From JBEVOS01 sp964563395 (GTDB lineage Bacteria > Pseudomonadota > Alphaproteobacteria > Caulobacterales > Aquidulcibacteraceae): 64,000 nt of DNA. The DNA is taken from positions 1-64,000 of the forward strand of contig CAZLWK010000007.1 in the NCBI GenBank assembly GCA_964563395.1, given 5' to 3'. A program made the position numbers and the translations under genes. Positions 7,810 through 15,865 of the stretch are shown here, piece after piece; the first letter of the stretch is position 1; each line of letters opens with the position of its first letter. The notes under the pieces are model-generated. The model was not told the DNA's origin and searched no databases. It saw nothing but the letters and a program-made list of their open reading frames with translations.

Positions 7810-7966
7810 AACACCTGAAGCCATGCAGCCGGACCGGCGCGCGGGCGGCTCGAAAAGCCGGTATCGCCCCCTCCTTCCCATCGGCGGCCCGGCCCTCTAG
7901 GCTTAACGGGAACTTACGTCCGGGGCGGGGAGCCCTTGGCCGTCCTGGCTTAGAGGGCTCGCTCGC

Positions 7967-8833
7967 ATGCGCTTTGAAAGCACTGAACGCTATATCGCCA
8001 CGGAAGATCTGAAGGTGGCCGTGAACGCCGCCATCACACTGGAGCGCCCGCTCCTCGTCAAAGGCGAGCCCGGCACCGGCAAGACCGTCTTGGCGCTGGA
8101 AGTGGCCAAGGCGCTCGGCACGCCGCTGATCGAATGGCACATCAAATCGACCACCAAGGCCGCCCAGGGGCTCTACGAATACGATGCCGTGATGCGCCTG
8201 CGCGACAGCCAACTCGGCGATCCGCGCGCCACCGAGATCGAGAACTACATCAAGAAGGGCAAGCTCTGGGAGGCGTTCGAGGCCAAGAAGCGCCCGCTCC
8301 TTCTGATCGACGAGGTCGACAAGGCCGACATCGAATTCCCGAACGATCTTCTTCAAGAACTCGATCGGATGGAATTCTATTGCTACGAGCTCGACCGCAC
8401 GGTGAAGGCCAAGGTGCGCCCGATCGTGATCATCACCTCGAACAATGAAAAGGAGCTGCCGGACGCGTTCCTGCGCCGCTGCTTCTTCCACTATATCCGC
8501 TTCCCCGACGAAGAGACGATGAAGCAGATCATCGAGGTGCATTTCCCGAGCATCAAGGAGCGGCTCGTCTCCGAGGCGCTCAAAGTGTTCTACGACATGC
8601 GCAAGGTGCCCGGCCTCAAGAAGAAGCCCTCCACCAGCGAATTGCTCGATTGGCTCAAGCTGCTCGCCACCGACGACATCGATCCCGAAACCATCCGCTC
8701 GAAGGATCCCGGCAAGCTGATCCCGCCGCTGCACGGCGCGCTTCTGAAGAACGAGCAGGACATGCAGCTGTTCGAGCGCCTGGCCTTCCTCGCCCGCCGC
8801 GAAAGCCGCCCCAGCGGCGGCGGCGCGCAATAG
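7967..8833 (+). CDS. MoxR-family AAA+ ATPase
   Basis: This 288-residue AAA+ protein has Walker A GEPGTGKT at residues 33-40, Walker B LLLIDEVDKAD near 110, sensor 1 ITSNNEKELPDAFLRRC and the helical MoxR insert. MoxR ATPases are chaperone-like and usually act with a von Willebrand factor A partner on protein complex assembly or metal insertion. The VWA gene follows 27 bases downstream, fitting that pairing. The target of this pair cannot be told from the sequence. The start ATG is preceded by a long AT-poor leader and no closer in-frame start. Confidence 0.93.
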   Translation: MRFESTERYIATEDLKVAVNAAITLERPLLVKGEPGTGKTVLALEVAKALGTPLIEWHIKSTTKAAQGLYEYDAVMRLRDSQLGDPRATEIENYIKKGKLWEAFEAKKRPLLLIDEVDKADIEFPNDLLQELDRMEFYCYELDRTVKAKVRPIVIITSNNEKELPDAFLRRCFFHYIRFPDEETMKQIIEVHFPSIKERLVSEALKVFYDMRKVPGLKKKPSTSELLDWLKLLATDDIDPETIRSKDPGKLIPPLHGALLKNEQDMQLFERLAFLARRESRPSGGGAQ

Positions 8834-8860
8834 GTCGTCGATTTTTCGGAGCAACACTTC

Positions 8861-10051
8861 ATGTTCCAACGCTTCTTCACCGAGCTTCGCGACGCGAAGG
8901 TGCCGGTCAGCCTCAAGGAATATTTGATGCTGATCGAGTGCCTGGAGAAGGACGTCATCCCGCCTCGGATCGACGATTTCTATTATCTGTCGCGCGCCAC
9001 CCTGGTGAAGGATGAGCGCCATATCGACAAGTTCGACCGGGTGTTCGGCCATGTCTTCAAGGGCCTGGAATACACAAAGGACGCCATCGAGGGCGAATTG
9101 CCGGCCGAATGGCTCCAGGCGCTGACCGAGAAATATCTCAGCGACGAGGAAAAGGCCGAAATCGAGAAGATGGGCGGCTGGGACAAGCTCATGGAGGAGC
9201 TGAAGAAGCGGATCCAGGAGCAGCGCGAAAACGGCGAGGACGCCAAGGGCAAGACCGGCGACAAGCTCGGCCGCGGCGGCCAGGGCCCGCTCGGCGCGGA
9301 CGGCTATCACCCGGAAGGCATTCGCGTCGGCCAGGACAAGAGCCGCCATGGCCGCGCCGTCAAGGTGTGGGACAAGCGCGAATACAAGAATCTCGACGAC
9401 AATGTCGAACTCGGCACGCGCAACATCAAAGTGGCGCTGCGGCGCTTGCGCAAATTCGCGCGCACCGGCGCGCCGGACGAATTCGATCTCGACGGCACGA
9501 TCCGCTCAACCGCGCGGCAAGGCTATCTCGACATCCTGATGCGGCCGGAACGGCGCAACACGATCAAGGTGCTGCTGTTCTTCGATATTGGCGGCTCGAT
9601 GGATAGCCACATCAAGATGTGCGAGGAGCTGTTCAGCGCCGCGCGCACCGAGTTCAAGCATCTCGAATATTTCTACTTCCACAATTGCCTCTACGAAGAG
9701 GTGTGGAAGGACAATCGCCGGCGCGCGAGCGAGAAGCTGAACACGATCGACGTGCTGCACAAATTTCCGCACGATTATAAAGTGATCTTTGTCGGCGACG
9801 CGACGATGAGCCCCTACGAGATCACCTATCCGGGCGGCTCGGTGGAGCATTGGAACGAGGAGCCCGGCGCGCTCTGGCTGCACCGCGTCACCGACATTTA
9901 CGAGAAAGTGGTGTGGCTCAATCCGGTGCCGCGCGCGCACTGGGATCACACGGCGAGCGTCAATCTCATCCGCGACATTATCGGCCCCGAGCGCATGTTC
10001 CCGCTGACGCTGCACGGGCTCGAGGAGGCGATGCGGGAGCTGAGCCGGTAG
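8861..10051 (+). CDS. VWA-domain protein, partner of the MoxR ATPase (CoxE-like)
   Basis: This 396-residue protein has an N-terminal helical region, a charged Lys/Glu/Gly-rich linker (residues ~105-165) and a C-terminal VWA domain. The metal-ion-dependent adhesion site reads FFDIGGSMDSH (D-x-G-x-S), around residue 242. Family members with this layout sit next to MoxR genes and are thought to act as adaptors between the ATPase and its client. The spacing of 27 bases supports an operon. The MIDAS is intact. The client is unknown; CoxE-type proteins help mature molybdenum hydroxylases, but no such enzyme is nearby. Confidence 0.88.
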   Translation: MFQRFFTELRDAKVPVSLKEYLMLIECLEKDVIPPRIDDFYYLSRATLVKDERHIDKFDRVFGHVFKGLEYTKDAIEGELPAEWLQALTEKYLSDEEKAEIEKMGGWDKLMEELKKRIQEQRENGEDAKGKTGDKLGRGGQGPLGADGYHPEGIRVGQDKSRHGRAVKVWDKREYKNLDDNVELGTRNIKVALRRLRKFARTGAPDEFDLDGTIRSTARQGYLDILMRPERRNTIKVLLFFDIGGSMDSHIKMCEELFSAARTEFKHLEYFYFHNCLYEEVWKDNRRRASEKLNTIDVLHKFPHDYKVIFVGDATMSPYEITYPGGSVEHWNEEPGALWLHRVTDIYEKVVWLNPVPRAHWDHTASVNLIRDIIGPERMFPLTLHGLEEAMRELSR

Positions 10052-10088
10052 GTCTGTCTCTTAAGGCGGCGATGGTTTAAACTGCGTC

Positions 10089-10658
10089 ATGGCTGACACC
10101 GCCGCCCCACCCCGTGAGACGCCGCCGCGCAGCCGCGCACTGCGCTTCGCCGAATTTGTGAAGGCGGCGGAAGCCGGCGCCTTTGGGCGCGATGCGCGGC
10201 TTGAATTGATCAACGGGGAGATCGTTGAAATGTCTCCCCAATCGGCGCCGCATTTTCAGCTGAAGAACCGCCTTCTGCGGTGGTTCGTGCTGCATGAGGG
10301 CGAAACACGCGCGTTGGCCGAGCCGACAATCCAGCTTGGCCCATCGACCGCCGTGGAGCCGGACATCGTCGTGATGCCCCGCGCGCATGCGGACGGCGCG
10401 ATCATGGCGGCCCACGCCCTTCTTGTGGTGGAGATCGCGATCTCCTCGCTCGATTATGACCTCAACACCAAAGGTCCGCTTTATGCCGAAGCGGGCGTGA
10501 TCGAATATTGGGTGGTGGACGTGGAAGAGCGCGCCATCATCGCGCACCGCGCGCCGGCGGGAAAAGTCTGGGCGAACGTTACGCGCGTCGGTTTCCATGA
10601 GACGCTCGCGCCCGCCGCCGCGCCGCACCTTGCGGTACGTTTCGCCGACCTGGACTAG
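10089..10658 (+). CDS. Uma2-family (DUF820) restriction-endonuclease-fold protein
   Basis: This 189-residue protein belongs to the PD-(D/E)xK-fold Uma2/DUF820 family. Visible family marks are RLELINGEIVEMSP, the AVEPDIVVMPR strand with the core Asp, then LLVVEIAISSLDYDLNTKGPLY, supplying the E-x-(A/S) and Lys positions, and GVIEYWVVDVE. Function in this family is unproven; members are abundant in cyanobacteria and scattered in proteobacteria and may move with mobile DNA. It stands 37 bases after the VWA gene and converges with the curlin operon, sharing four bases with its last gene. Confidence 0.88.
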   Translation: MADTAAPPRETPPRSRALRFAEFVKAAEAGAFGRDARLELINGEIVEMSPQSAPHFQLKNRLLRWFVLHEGETRALAEPTIQLGPSTAVEPDIVVMPRAHADGAIMAAHALLVVEIAISSLDYDLNTKGPLYAEAGVIEYWVVDVEERAIIAHRAPAGKVWANVTRVGFHETLAPAAAPHLAVRFADLD

Positions 10659-11113
10659 CGCCACTCCCCCGTGCAGCGATAGGTCCAGCCGCGGCCCCAC
10701 ACTTGGCGCGTGCCGCCGGGCGTCTGCAGCCAATAGCCGTGTTCGCCGCCATTCTGCGTCAGCACGCCGGTCTGGCCGCGTCCGAGTTGGATGAGGCAGC
10801 CAGTATTGCTGTTTCCGTTCTGCACCACCGCGCCGGTATGGCCCTGCCCGCGTTGGATCAGCGTGCCGGTATTGCCATCGCCATTCTGGCGCACGACGCC
10901 GGTATTGTACGCGCCGCTCTGCGACACGCCCGCGCTGTTGCCGGCGCCGAACTGACCCACGCCCGCCGCGTTGGAGACGCCGCTTTGCTCCACACGCGCG
11001 CGATTGACGTAATCGTAGAAATGGCCGCGCGCGGAGGCTTCACCGACGCCGGCGATGGCGAAGAGACCGGCCATCAAGCCGGCCGCCGCGATGGATTTGA
11101 GCTTCGTGTTCAT
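10655..11113 (-). CDS. Curlin-repeat amyloid protein
   Basis: This 152-residue secreted protein has a Sec signal (cleavage near SARG) and at least five curlin repeats of the pattern Q-x-G-x2-N-x5-Q, for example VRQNGDGNTGTLIQRGQGHT and VVQNGNSNTGCLIQ. These form the beta-helical core of curli fibres. Two Cys residues, one inside a repeat and one in the C-terminal extension YRCTGEW, are unusual for curlin. The start ATG overlaps the csgH stop (ATGA), so it is coupled to csgH. It may be a CsgB-like nucleator or a second subunit; the sequence does not settle which. Confidence 0.85.
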   Translation of the reverse strand: MNTKLKSIAAAGLMAGLFAIAGVGEASARGHFYDYVNRARVEQSGVSNAAGVGQFGAGNSAGVSQSGAYNTGVVRQNGDGNTGTLIQRGQGHTGAVVQNGNSNTGCLIQLGRGQTGVLTQNGGEHGYWLQTPGGTRQVWGRGWTYRCTGEWR

Positions 11114-11589
11114 GAGCGATACTCGTCAGAGCAAACAACGCCGTCGCTGTCGCGCAGCACAAGGCGGGCGCGCACGCGCGCGCCGCGATCGATGTTGAAT
11201 TCGGATTCGGAGAGAACCTGCGTCTCACCCGGCGCGACATCGAACGGCCCGCCTTGCGACACGTCGGACGAGCCGCCCGCGCCCGAGCGCGTGAGCACGA
11301 ATTCGTACTCGCCCGAGAGCGCGTCATAGGCGCCGCCATAGGCGACCGCCTCGAATTTCACGCCATTGCGCGTCCGCGTGGTGCGCACGGCGCAATCGAT
11401 GGCGGGCGCGTAGGACGCGGCTTGGAGTCGCGTGGACGCTTCGGCGACCGGCGCGGCTGGCGCGGGCGCCGCGACGGGGGCGGCGGGATGCGCGATAGCG
11501 GCCGCGCTCGTCGCGGATGGCGAAGGCGTCGCCGCCGCCGCGCACGCGGACATCGCCAACGCGGAAACGGCCAAAAGCAAGGATTTCAT
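11110..11589 (-). CDS. csgH: CsgH-like curli assembly inhibitor/chaperone, lipoprotein form
   Basis: This 159-residue protein begins MKSLLLAVSALAMSAC, a lipoprotein signal with lipobox MSAC, then an Ala/Pro-rich linker. Its C-terminal domain (residues ~75-159) has the immunoglobulin-like CsgH pattern YEFVLTRSGAGGSSDVSQGG, FDVAPGETQVLSESEF and RARLVLRDSDG. CsgH is the alphaproteobacterial periplasmic chaperone that blocks premature curlin amyloid formation. The start at 11589 is favoured over an upstream ATG at 11655 because it begins the signal and has a GGAGG site eight bases before it. It lies between two curlin genes, which supports the call. Confidence 0.8.
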   Translation of the reverse strand: MKSLLLAVSALAMSACAAAATPSPSATSAAAIAHPAAPVAAPAPAAPVAEASTRLQAASYAPAIDCAVRTTRTRNGVKFEAVAYGGAYDALSGEYEFVLTRSGAGGSSDVSQGGPFDVAPGETQVLSESEFNIDRGARVRARLVLRDSDGVVCSDEYRS

Positions 11590-11664
11590 CGCACGACCTC
11601 CGGAAGAAGCCTTGCGGAAGGACGCCAAGACGCGTCCTTCCGCGCAGCGGATCATCAGCGTGAT

Positions 11665-12168
11665 TTATTCGCCCTGCACGACGACGCTGATATTGTTGTG
11701 GCCGCGTTGCGTGACCGCCGCGTCCTGGCGATCGCCCACTTGAATCACGGCGGTGGTGTTGTTGGTTCCCGCTTGATCCGTGGTGGCGATGGAGCCGCGG
11801 CCGATCTGGGCGATCCCCGAGACATTGCCGCGCCCGCTTTGGACGATGCCGGCGCGCAGGCGGCTGCCCTCTTGGCCGGTCACCGCGAGATTATCGCGCC
11901 CGCGCTGCTCGGTGATCGCTTCGTTGCGCGATCCGCCTTGCTGCATGCGCAGATAATTGTCGTAGCCCGATTGATAGGCGCGCGAATAATTCCAGCGCCC
12001 GTCCTGAACCTGGGCCGCGCCATTGTGGCGGCCTTGCTGCACGGTCGCCGTGCCATTGCCATAGCCATATTGGCTAATCACCGTGCGGTTCTGCGCGAAC
12101 GCCGGCGCTGCGCCCAAAGACGCGAAGACGGCGAGGGCGGCGACGCCGGAAAGGAAACGCTTCATCAT
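11665..12168 (-). CDS. Curlin-repeat amyloid protein (CsgA-like)
   Basis: This 167-residue protein has a clear signal peptide ending APAFAQ, followed by six or so curlin-like repeats rich in Asn, Gln and Gly, such as VISQYGYGNGTATVQQGRHN and TQRGHNNISVVVQG. It is Cys-free and longer in repeat content than its neighbour, so it is the likelier major subunit. The start is the first ATG of an ATGATG pair, with GGAG five bases upstream; a GTG six bases further out is possible. It is the first curlin gene of the minus-strand group. The secretion genes csgG, csgE and csgF are not in this window. Confidence 0.86.
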   Translation of the reverse strand: MMKRFLSGVAALAVFASLGAAPAFAQNRTVISQYGYGNGTATVQQGRHNGAAQVQDGRWNYSRAYQSGYDNYLRMQQGGSRNEAITEQRGRDNLAVTGQEGSRLRAGIVQSGRGNVSGIAQIGRGSIATTDQAGTNNTTAVIQVGDRQDAAVTQRGHNNISVVVQGE

Positions 12169-12190
12169 CTTCACTCCGTGTATCCCGTGT

Positions 12191-12221
12191 TCATTTCGAG
12201 CGTCCTCGCCTGCTCGAATGA
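12191..12221. repeat. Inverted repeat between lipocalin and curlin genes
   Basis: Arms TCATTTCGAGC (12191-12201) and GCTCGAATGA (12212-12221) pair with a single bulged base around a 10-base loop. It lies between the lipocalin stop and the curlin start on the minus strand. It could be a leader hairpin, an operator or a weak terminator; no T run follows. Confidence 0.4.
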
Positions 12222-12277
12222 GGGGGTTCTAGAGGAGTGAAGCTGAGCGCAACTTGAACGCCTTCGCCCGATTGCGT

Positions 12278-12817
12278 TCAGGTTGGCGGCTGGCGCGGCC
12301 AATAGAGCTGGCTGACGTCATAGCCCCGCGCGCTGAGGCGCGCGAGGAGATCGGCGCGCAGCGCATCGTCGATGGTCGGCTCGCGCGCCAGGATCCAAAG
12401 GAAGCGCCCGCGCGGCTCACCGACCAGCGCCCAGGTATAATCCTCGGCGCGGTCGAGCACCCAATAATCGCCCTCGAAGGGGCCGCCAAAGCGCACCTTC
12501 AATTTTGCATTGGTTTGCGGATCGACGATGCGGGCAACGCCCTCGGCGCTCTCCACGGGACCGTCAGGCGCGCCCTTTCTACACGTATTGACCACGTCGA
12601 TGCGGCCGTCCGCGCGCACCGCGTATTCCGCGGTGACGCCCTCGCAATCGCGCTCGAAGAAATTGGGATAGCGCGCGATCTCGTACCACAGGCCGACATA
12701 GCGCGTGACGTCGACGGATTGCGCCGTCTCAAGCGGAATGTCGGGCGCGCGATTGACCGGGGGCAGAATACAGCCCGAGAGCGCGATGACGGCGCATGCA
12801 AGCAGAAGCTTTCTCAT
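12278..12817 (-). CDS. blc: Outer-membrane lipocalin (Blc type)
   Basis: This 179-residue lipoprotein has lipobox LSGC within MRKLLLACAVIALSGC. It carries the bacterial lipocalin motifs VTRYVGLWYEIARYPNFFER (first strand with the G-x-W), VVNTC and GDYWVLDRAEDYTWALVGEP. Blc-type proteins bind lysophospholipids or fatty acids at the outer membrane. All structurally conserved regions are present. It lies 109 bases upstream of the curlin genes on the same strand, so co-transcription is possible but the intervening hairpin may separate them. Confidence 0.93.
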   Translation of the reverse strand: MRKLLLACAVIALSGCILPPVNRAPDIPLETAQSVDVTRYVGLWYEIARYPNFFERDCEGVTAEYAVRADGRIDVVNTCRKGAPDGPVESAEGVARIVDPQTNAKLKVRFGGPFEGDYWVLDRAEDYTWALVGEPRGRFLWILAREPTIDDALRADLLARLSARGYDVSQLYWPRQPPT

Positions 12818-12857
12818 GGGCCTTGTACGGCGCGCCGCGCGGTCCGGTTCCCGCCGC

Positions 12858-13667
12858 TCATGCCATGGCGAACGCGGCCGCCATCAGCCGATCATAGCTC
12901 GCCCAGCCCTTATAGGCGCGGACATGGGCGGGGGCGGCCTCGTAGGCGCGCTGGAGCGCCGCGCGCGCGCCCTCCACCGCGAACACGGCGCGCAAGGGAT
13001 CGGTCGCCACGCGGATCGTGAACAGCACCGCTCCGCTCTCCGGGAGCGCGCGGATGGTCTGGCGCTCCACGCGCAGATGCAGGAGATCGAGCGCCTCCGA
13101 TTCCGGCGCGGCCTCCGCCCGGGCGCGCAGCGGCGCGCTGGAGGGGGCGAAGCGCGCCCCGCCGGCCTGAATGCTCCAATTCTTGCGCTCCAGGATCGCG
13201 CCGGCGCGCAGCATGTCGAACACGCGCGCGATGCGCCCGGGCAGGCCTTGCGCGCCGTCCGGGCCGAGGCGGTCGGGCACGGGCCCATGCAGATGCGTGA
13301 GCGGCCCGCCAATATTGGCCGCGAGCGACCAATGGCTGGGCGCGCAGAGCACGGCCGCGCTCAGCGCCCAGGCCCCCTCCCGCTTCTCCATGAGGCACAG
13401 ATCGTCCGACACCACCCAGCCGGCGCTGATGAGGTCCTGGACGGGCGCCTCCGGCGCGATCAGGGCGCACGCTTCGGCCTGCGCCGCCTCCGACCCTGGC
13501 GTTTGCGCGAACACCTCGGCGCGCCGCTCGGCCAGGAGCCGGCGCTTTTCGGGCAGCCAGTCCGCCTCGGTGTCCGGATGCAGCCAAGCTTCGGGCGCGA
13601 TCGGCTTGAGGCCGACCACGAATTCGGGCGGGCCTTGGAGAAACGGCAAATGGGGCGGGACGCGCAT
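12858..13667 (-). CDS. DUF3445 / heme-dependent oxidative N-demethylase-like protein
   Basis: This 269-residue soluble protein belongs to the DUF3445 family, whose characterised member is a heme-dependent oxidase that demethylates secondary amines such as dimethylamine. Recognisable parts are LHPDTEADWLPEKRRLLAER, VSDDLCLMEK, the LCAPSHWSLAANIGGPLTHL core with conserved His residues, and RKNWSIQ. Length is normal. It stands alone with small gaps on each side. Substrate is unknown; many family members occur in bacteria without known methylamine use. Confidence 0.85.
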   Translation of the reverse strand: MRVPPHLPFLQGPPEFVVGLKPIAPEAWLHPDTEADWLPEKRRLLAERRAEVFAQTPGSEAAQAEACALIAPEAPVQDLISAGWVVSDDLCLMEKREGAWALSAAVLCAPSHWSLAANIGGPLTHLHGPVPDRLGPDGAQGLPGRIARVFDMLRAGAILERKNWSIQAGGARFAPSSAPLRARAEAAPESEALDLLHLRVERQTIRALPESGAVLFTIRVATDPLRAVFAVEGARAALQRAYEAAPAHVRAYKGWASYDRLMAAAFAMA

Positions 13668-13681
13668 CGTCCCTTCTTAAG

Positions 13682-13987
13682 CTAGCTGCGCGGGCGAAAC
13701 AGCAAACCCGCGACGAGGCCCAGAAAGCCCCCGCCGCCAGCGCCCAGCAGGAGATTGCCCAGATAGAGGCCGGCGTCGCCCTGGGCGAGCGCGAACAGGC
13801 TGTCGATCAGCGGGCGCGCGTCCACAAGGAGCGGCGCGAGCTGACCGGCCGCCGCCCCGCCGACGATCCCGGCGAAGGACCTGCCAAGCGCGCCTCCGCC
13901 GCCCCGCGTGAGGCCGGCGAGCACGTTGGCCGCCAAGAGCCCGCCGAACGCCTGCGCGAGGACGGGCAGAAGCGACGTCATCTCCAT
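13682..13987 (-). CDS. Small Gly/Ala-rich membrane protein
   Basis: This 101-residue protein has two likely membrane segments: a Gly/Ala-rich one around residues 38-54 (SFAGIVGGAAAGQLAPLL) and a C-terminal one at 74-96 (LYLGNLLLGAGGGGFLGLVA). I do not recognise a named family. The start ATG at 13987 is preceded by a fair ribosome site in the leader. Fourteen bases separate it from the preceding DUF3445 gene end on the same strand. Confidence 0.6.
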   Translation of the reverse strand: MEMTSLLPVLAQAFGGLLAANVLAGLTRGGGGALGRSFAGIVGGAAAGQLAPLLVDARPLIDSLFALAQGDAGLYLGNLLLGAGGGGFLGLVAGLLFRPRS

Positions 13988-14097
13988 GAAGGGTCCCCGG
14001 TCGCGCGCCGATCCCGCGGCGCACCGTCAGCCTAGGCCCGAACCGGCCGCCGGCCAAACGCGAAGATGAAGGCGCTTTAACGCTATGATCGTTTTCC

Positions 14098-14131
14098 GTT
14101 CGCAACACATACATGTTGCGCGAACGCAACA
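14098..14131. repeat. CGCAACA repeat cluster, operator-like
   Basis: CGCAACA occurs at 14101-14107, in inverted form (TGTTGCG) at 14114-14120, and again directly at 14125-14131. The first two form a perfect palindrome with a 6-base spacer, extendable outward to GTTCGC...GCGCGAAC with a two-base bulge. It lies in the 214-base gap between divergent genes and could bind a dimeric regulator. Confidence 0.45.
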
Positions 14132-14201
14132 CCGCGCCGTTTAAGCGAATTCCTTCGCACTATTCATATGCAGTCCAAGTCCGGCGGGAGAAGGATGGGC
14201 C

Positions 14202-14849
14202 ATGGCATCCGCAACGCTCCCCCGCTTGCTGGACGATGAGCGGCTCATCCCGCTCATCGACGCGATGGCCGGGCTCGGCGACGGCGGCTGGCGGCGCGCG
14301 TTCGTGGCGCAGATCGCGCCCAGGCTGGACGACGTGATCGTGGAGATCGGCTGCGGGGATGGGGCGATGACGTTGGCCCTGGCCGCCGCCGCCCCGCGCG
14401 CGGCGATCATCGCCGTCGACCCCGACGCGGCCGCCCTCGCCCGCGCCGAGGAGCGCGCGCGTGAAGCCGGCGTCTCGATCACTTTCCTGCGCGGTCTTGG
14501 CCGCGACCTGGCGCATCTCACCGCCAGCTGGGCGCCGACAAAGGTCGTCGCCAGCATGGCGCTGCACGCAATGCCGCTGCACGAACAAGGGCTGATCCTG
14601 CGCGCCGCGCACGAATCCTTGCGCGCCGACGGCCAGATCCATCTCGCCGAAATGGCCGGTCCGGGCGTGGGCGTGTTGAGCGGGCGCTTCCTTGGCGGCG
14701 TCGCGCGCGCGCTACGGGCGCCGCGCGCCGTGGAGAGCGACACGCTGCGCCGTCTTCTGCGCGAAGCGGGCTTCAAGGCCGTGGATGAACAGCGCCGCTT
14801 CAGCGCCTTCGCCGGCACGATTTCGCTGTTCAGCGCGCGCGCGAATTAG
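14202..14849 (+). CDS. Class I SAM-dependent methyltransferase
   Basis: This 215-residue protein has the SAM-binding glycine motif VIVEIGCGDGAMTLALAAA near residues 46-64, the acidic end of strand 2 (IIAVDPDAAALARA), and a motif IV-like AHLTASWAPTKVVASMALH. The layout suits ubiquinone/menaquinone-type or tRNA methyltransferases of the Methyltransf_11/25 class. It has no signal or TM segment. Substrate cannot be read from the sequence. The ATG at 14202 follows a GGAGAAGG-like site by several bases. Confidence 0.85.
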   Translation: MASATLPRLLDDERLIPLIDAMAGLGDGGWRRAFVAQIAPRLDDVIVEIGCGDGAMTLALAAAAPRAAIIAVDPDAAALARAEERAREAGVSITFLRGLGRDLAHLTASWAPTKVVASMALHAMPLHEQGLILRAAHESLRADGQIHLAEMAGPGVGVLSGRFLGGVARALRAPRAVESDTLRRLLREAGFKAVDEQRRFSAFAGTISLFSARAN

Positions 14850-14949
14850 GCTGCGCGCGCGAGGATGCGCATGGAGCGCGCGGCCATCGGACCGAATGGG
14901 GAACGTTGCGCGATCGTCCACGAAATGAAGCGTCAAACTGCGCGCGAAG

Positions 14950-15018
14950 CCTGTGGAGAAAAGACCGTACGCCCGCATGAACACTGACGGCTTTTTAATT
15001 TTTCCCACAGGTGCGTAC
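14950..15018. repeat. Long-loop inverted repeat resembling paired DnaA-box-like sites
   Basis: CCTGTGGAGAAAA (14950-14962) pairs with TTTTTCCCACAGG (14999-15011), one mismatch over 13 bases. A second pair, GTACGC (14967-14972) and GCGTAC (15013-15018), is interleaved. The TGTGGAGAA and TTTCCCACA parts are one and two mismatches from the DnaA 9-mer. Their role is unknown; they sit 65-130 bases before the TIR-like gene. Confidence 0.4.
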
Positions 15019-15082
15019 CGAACATTCACAATCGATTCGTAGCGCGGCCGGCGGAATGTGCTAACAACACGTTTCAACAAAC

Positions 15083-15844
15083 ATGTCCGGGTCCGGTTCA
15101 ATCATGATTGGGATACGCCTTGTTTGCGCCTGGGATGCATTGGATGTGGCGCGCAACATCGCCCGCCTCTTGAGCGCGGAGGGCTTCGTCGTCTCCACAA
15201 CGGCGGGGCGCGTGGGCCTCGATGAATTGAAGAACCCCGATCGGCCGGACGAGTGCCGCGTCATCGTCTGGTCCGTCGACGGCAATTCCTCGCCTTACGT
15301 TTGGAAATGGGTTGAAGATGGCGGCGAAGGCCCGCTGATCGAGATCGAGATCGCGCGCGACATCGCGCCCGCGCACGGCAAGCGCACGCACGATCCGATC
15401 GATTTCAGCAAATGGCGCGGCGATCGCGGCGGCGCCGAATGGCAAGCGCTGGAGGAGCGTTTGCGCCAGGCGGTGCTGGGCAAGGCGCCCCCGCCCGGGC
15501 TGCGCCAACGCGCGGCGGTGTTCTTCGGCGTGATCGCGCTGGTGGCCGGCGGCGGCGCGGGCCTCATGCGCATGTTCGAGGACGGCACGCAATCGGCCGA
15601 AGCGACCGCGCCGCAGATGCCGTTCGAGCCAGTGGACGCGCCGACAATCGATGTCGGCGGGCCGACCTATATCTCCGCCGAATTGGAAGAGCCGTTCGTG
15701 CGCGGGCGGCTGGTGCGCGCGCGGCCGTTGCAGGCCGTGCCGGCGCCGACGCTCGCCGCCGAGGCGGAATTGCTGGCGCCGATGGAATTCCGCAATCGCT
15801 CGCTGCTCGACAGCCTGTTCCGCCCAACCGGCGGCGAAGGCTAA
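15083..15844 (+). CDS. TIR-like domain membrane-anchored protein, unknown function
   Basis: This 253-residue protein has an N-terminal alpha/beta domain of about 140 residues with a TIR-like order: strand IRLVCAWD, helix VARNIARLLSAEG, strand FVVSTT, then CRVIVWSVDG and a SSPYVWKWVEDG segment that resembles the S...W...E stretch of TIR domains. One TM helix follows near residues 153-172 (AAVFFGVIALVAGGGAG), then a roughly 80-residue extracytoplasmic Pro-rich tail. No family is recognised with certainty. The start could also be the ATG at 15104. It stands alone between a methyltransferase and a convergent Nudix gene. TIR assignment is by pattern and needs a profile search. Confidence 0.5.
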   Translation: MSGSGSIMIGIRLVCAWDALDVARNIARLLSAEGFVVSTTAGRVGLDELKNPDRPDECRVIVWSVDGNSSPYVWKWVEDGGEGPLIEIEIARDIAPAHGKRTHDPIDFSKWRGDRGGAEWQALEERLRQAVLGKAPPPGLRQRAAVFFGVIALVAGGGAGLMRMFEDGTQSAEATAPQMPFEPVDAPTIDVGGPTYISAELEEPFVRGRLVRARPLQAVPAPTLAAEAELLAPMEFRNRSLLDSLFRPTGGEG

Positions 15845-15865
15845 ATCACGATCTAGAGCGCGGAT

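Noticed and set aside
7721..9349. Minus-strand 542-codon frame opposite the MoxR and VWA genes
   Set aside because: It spans two clear plus-strand genes and their gap, with no coherent domain content.
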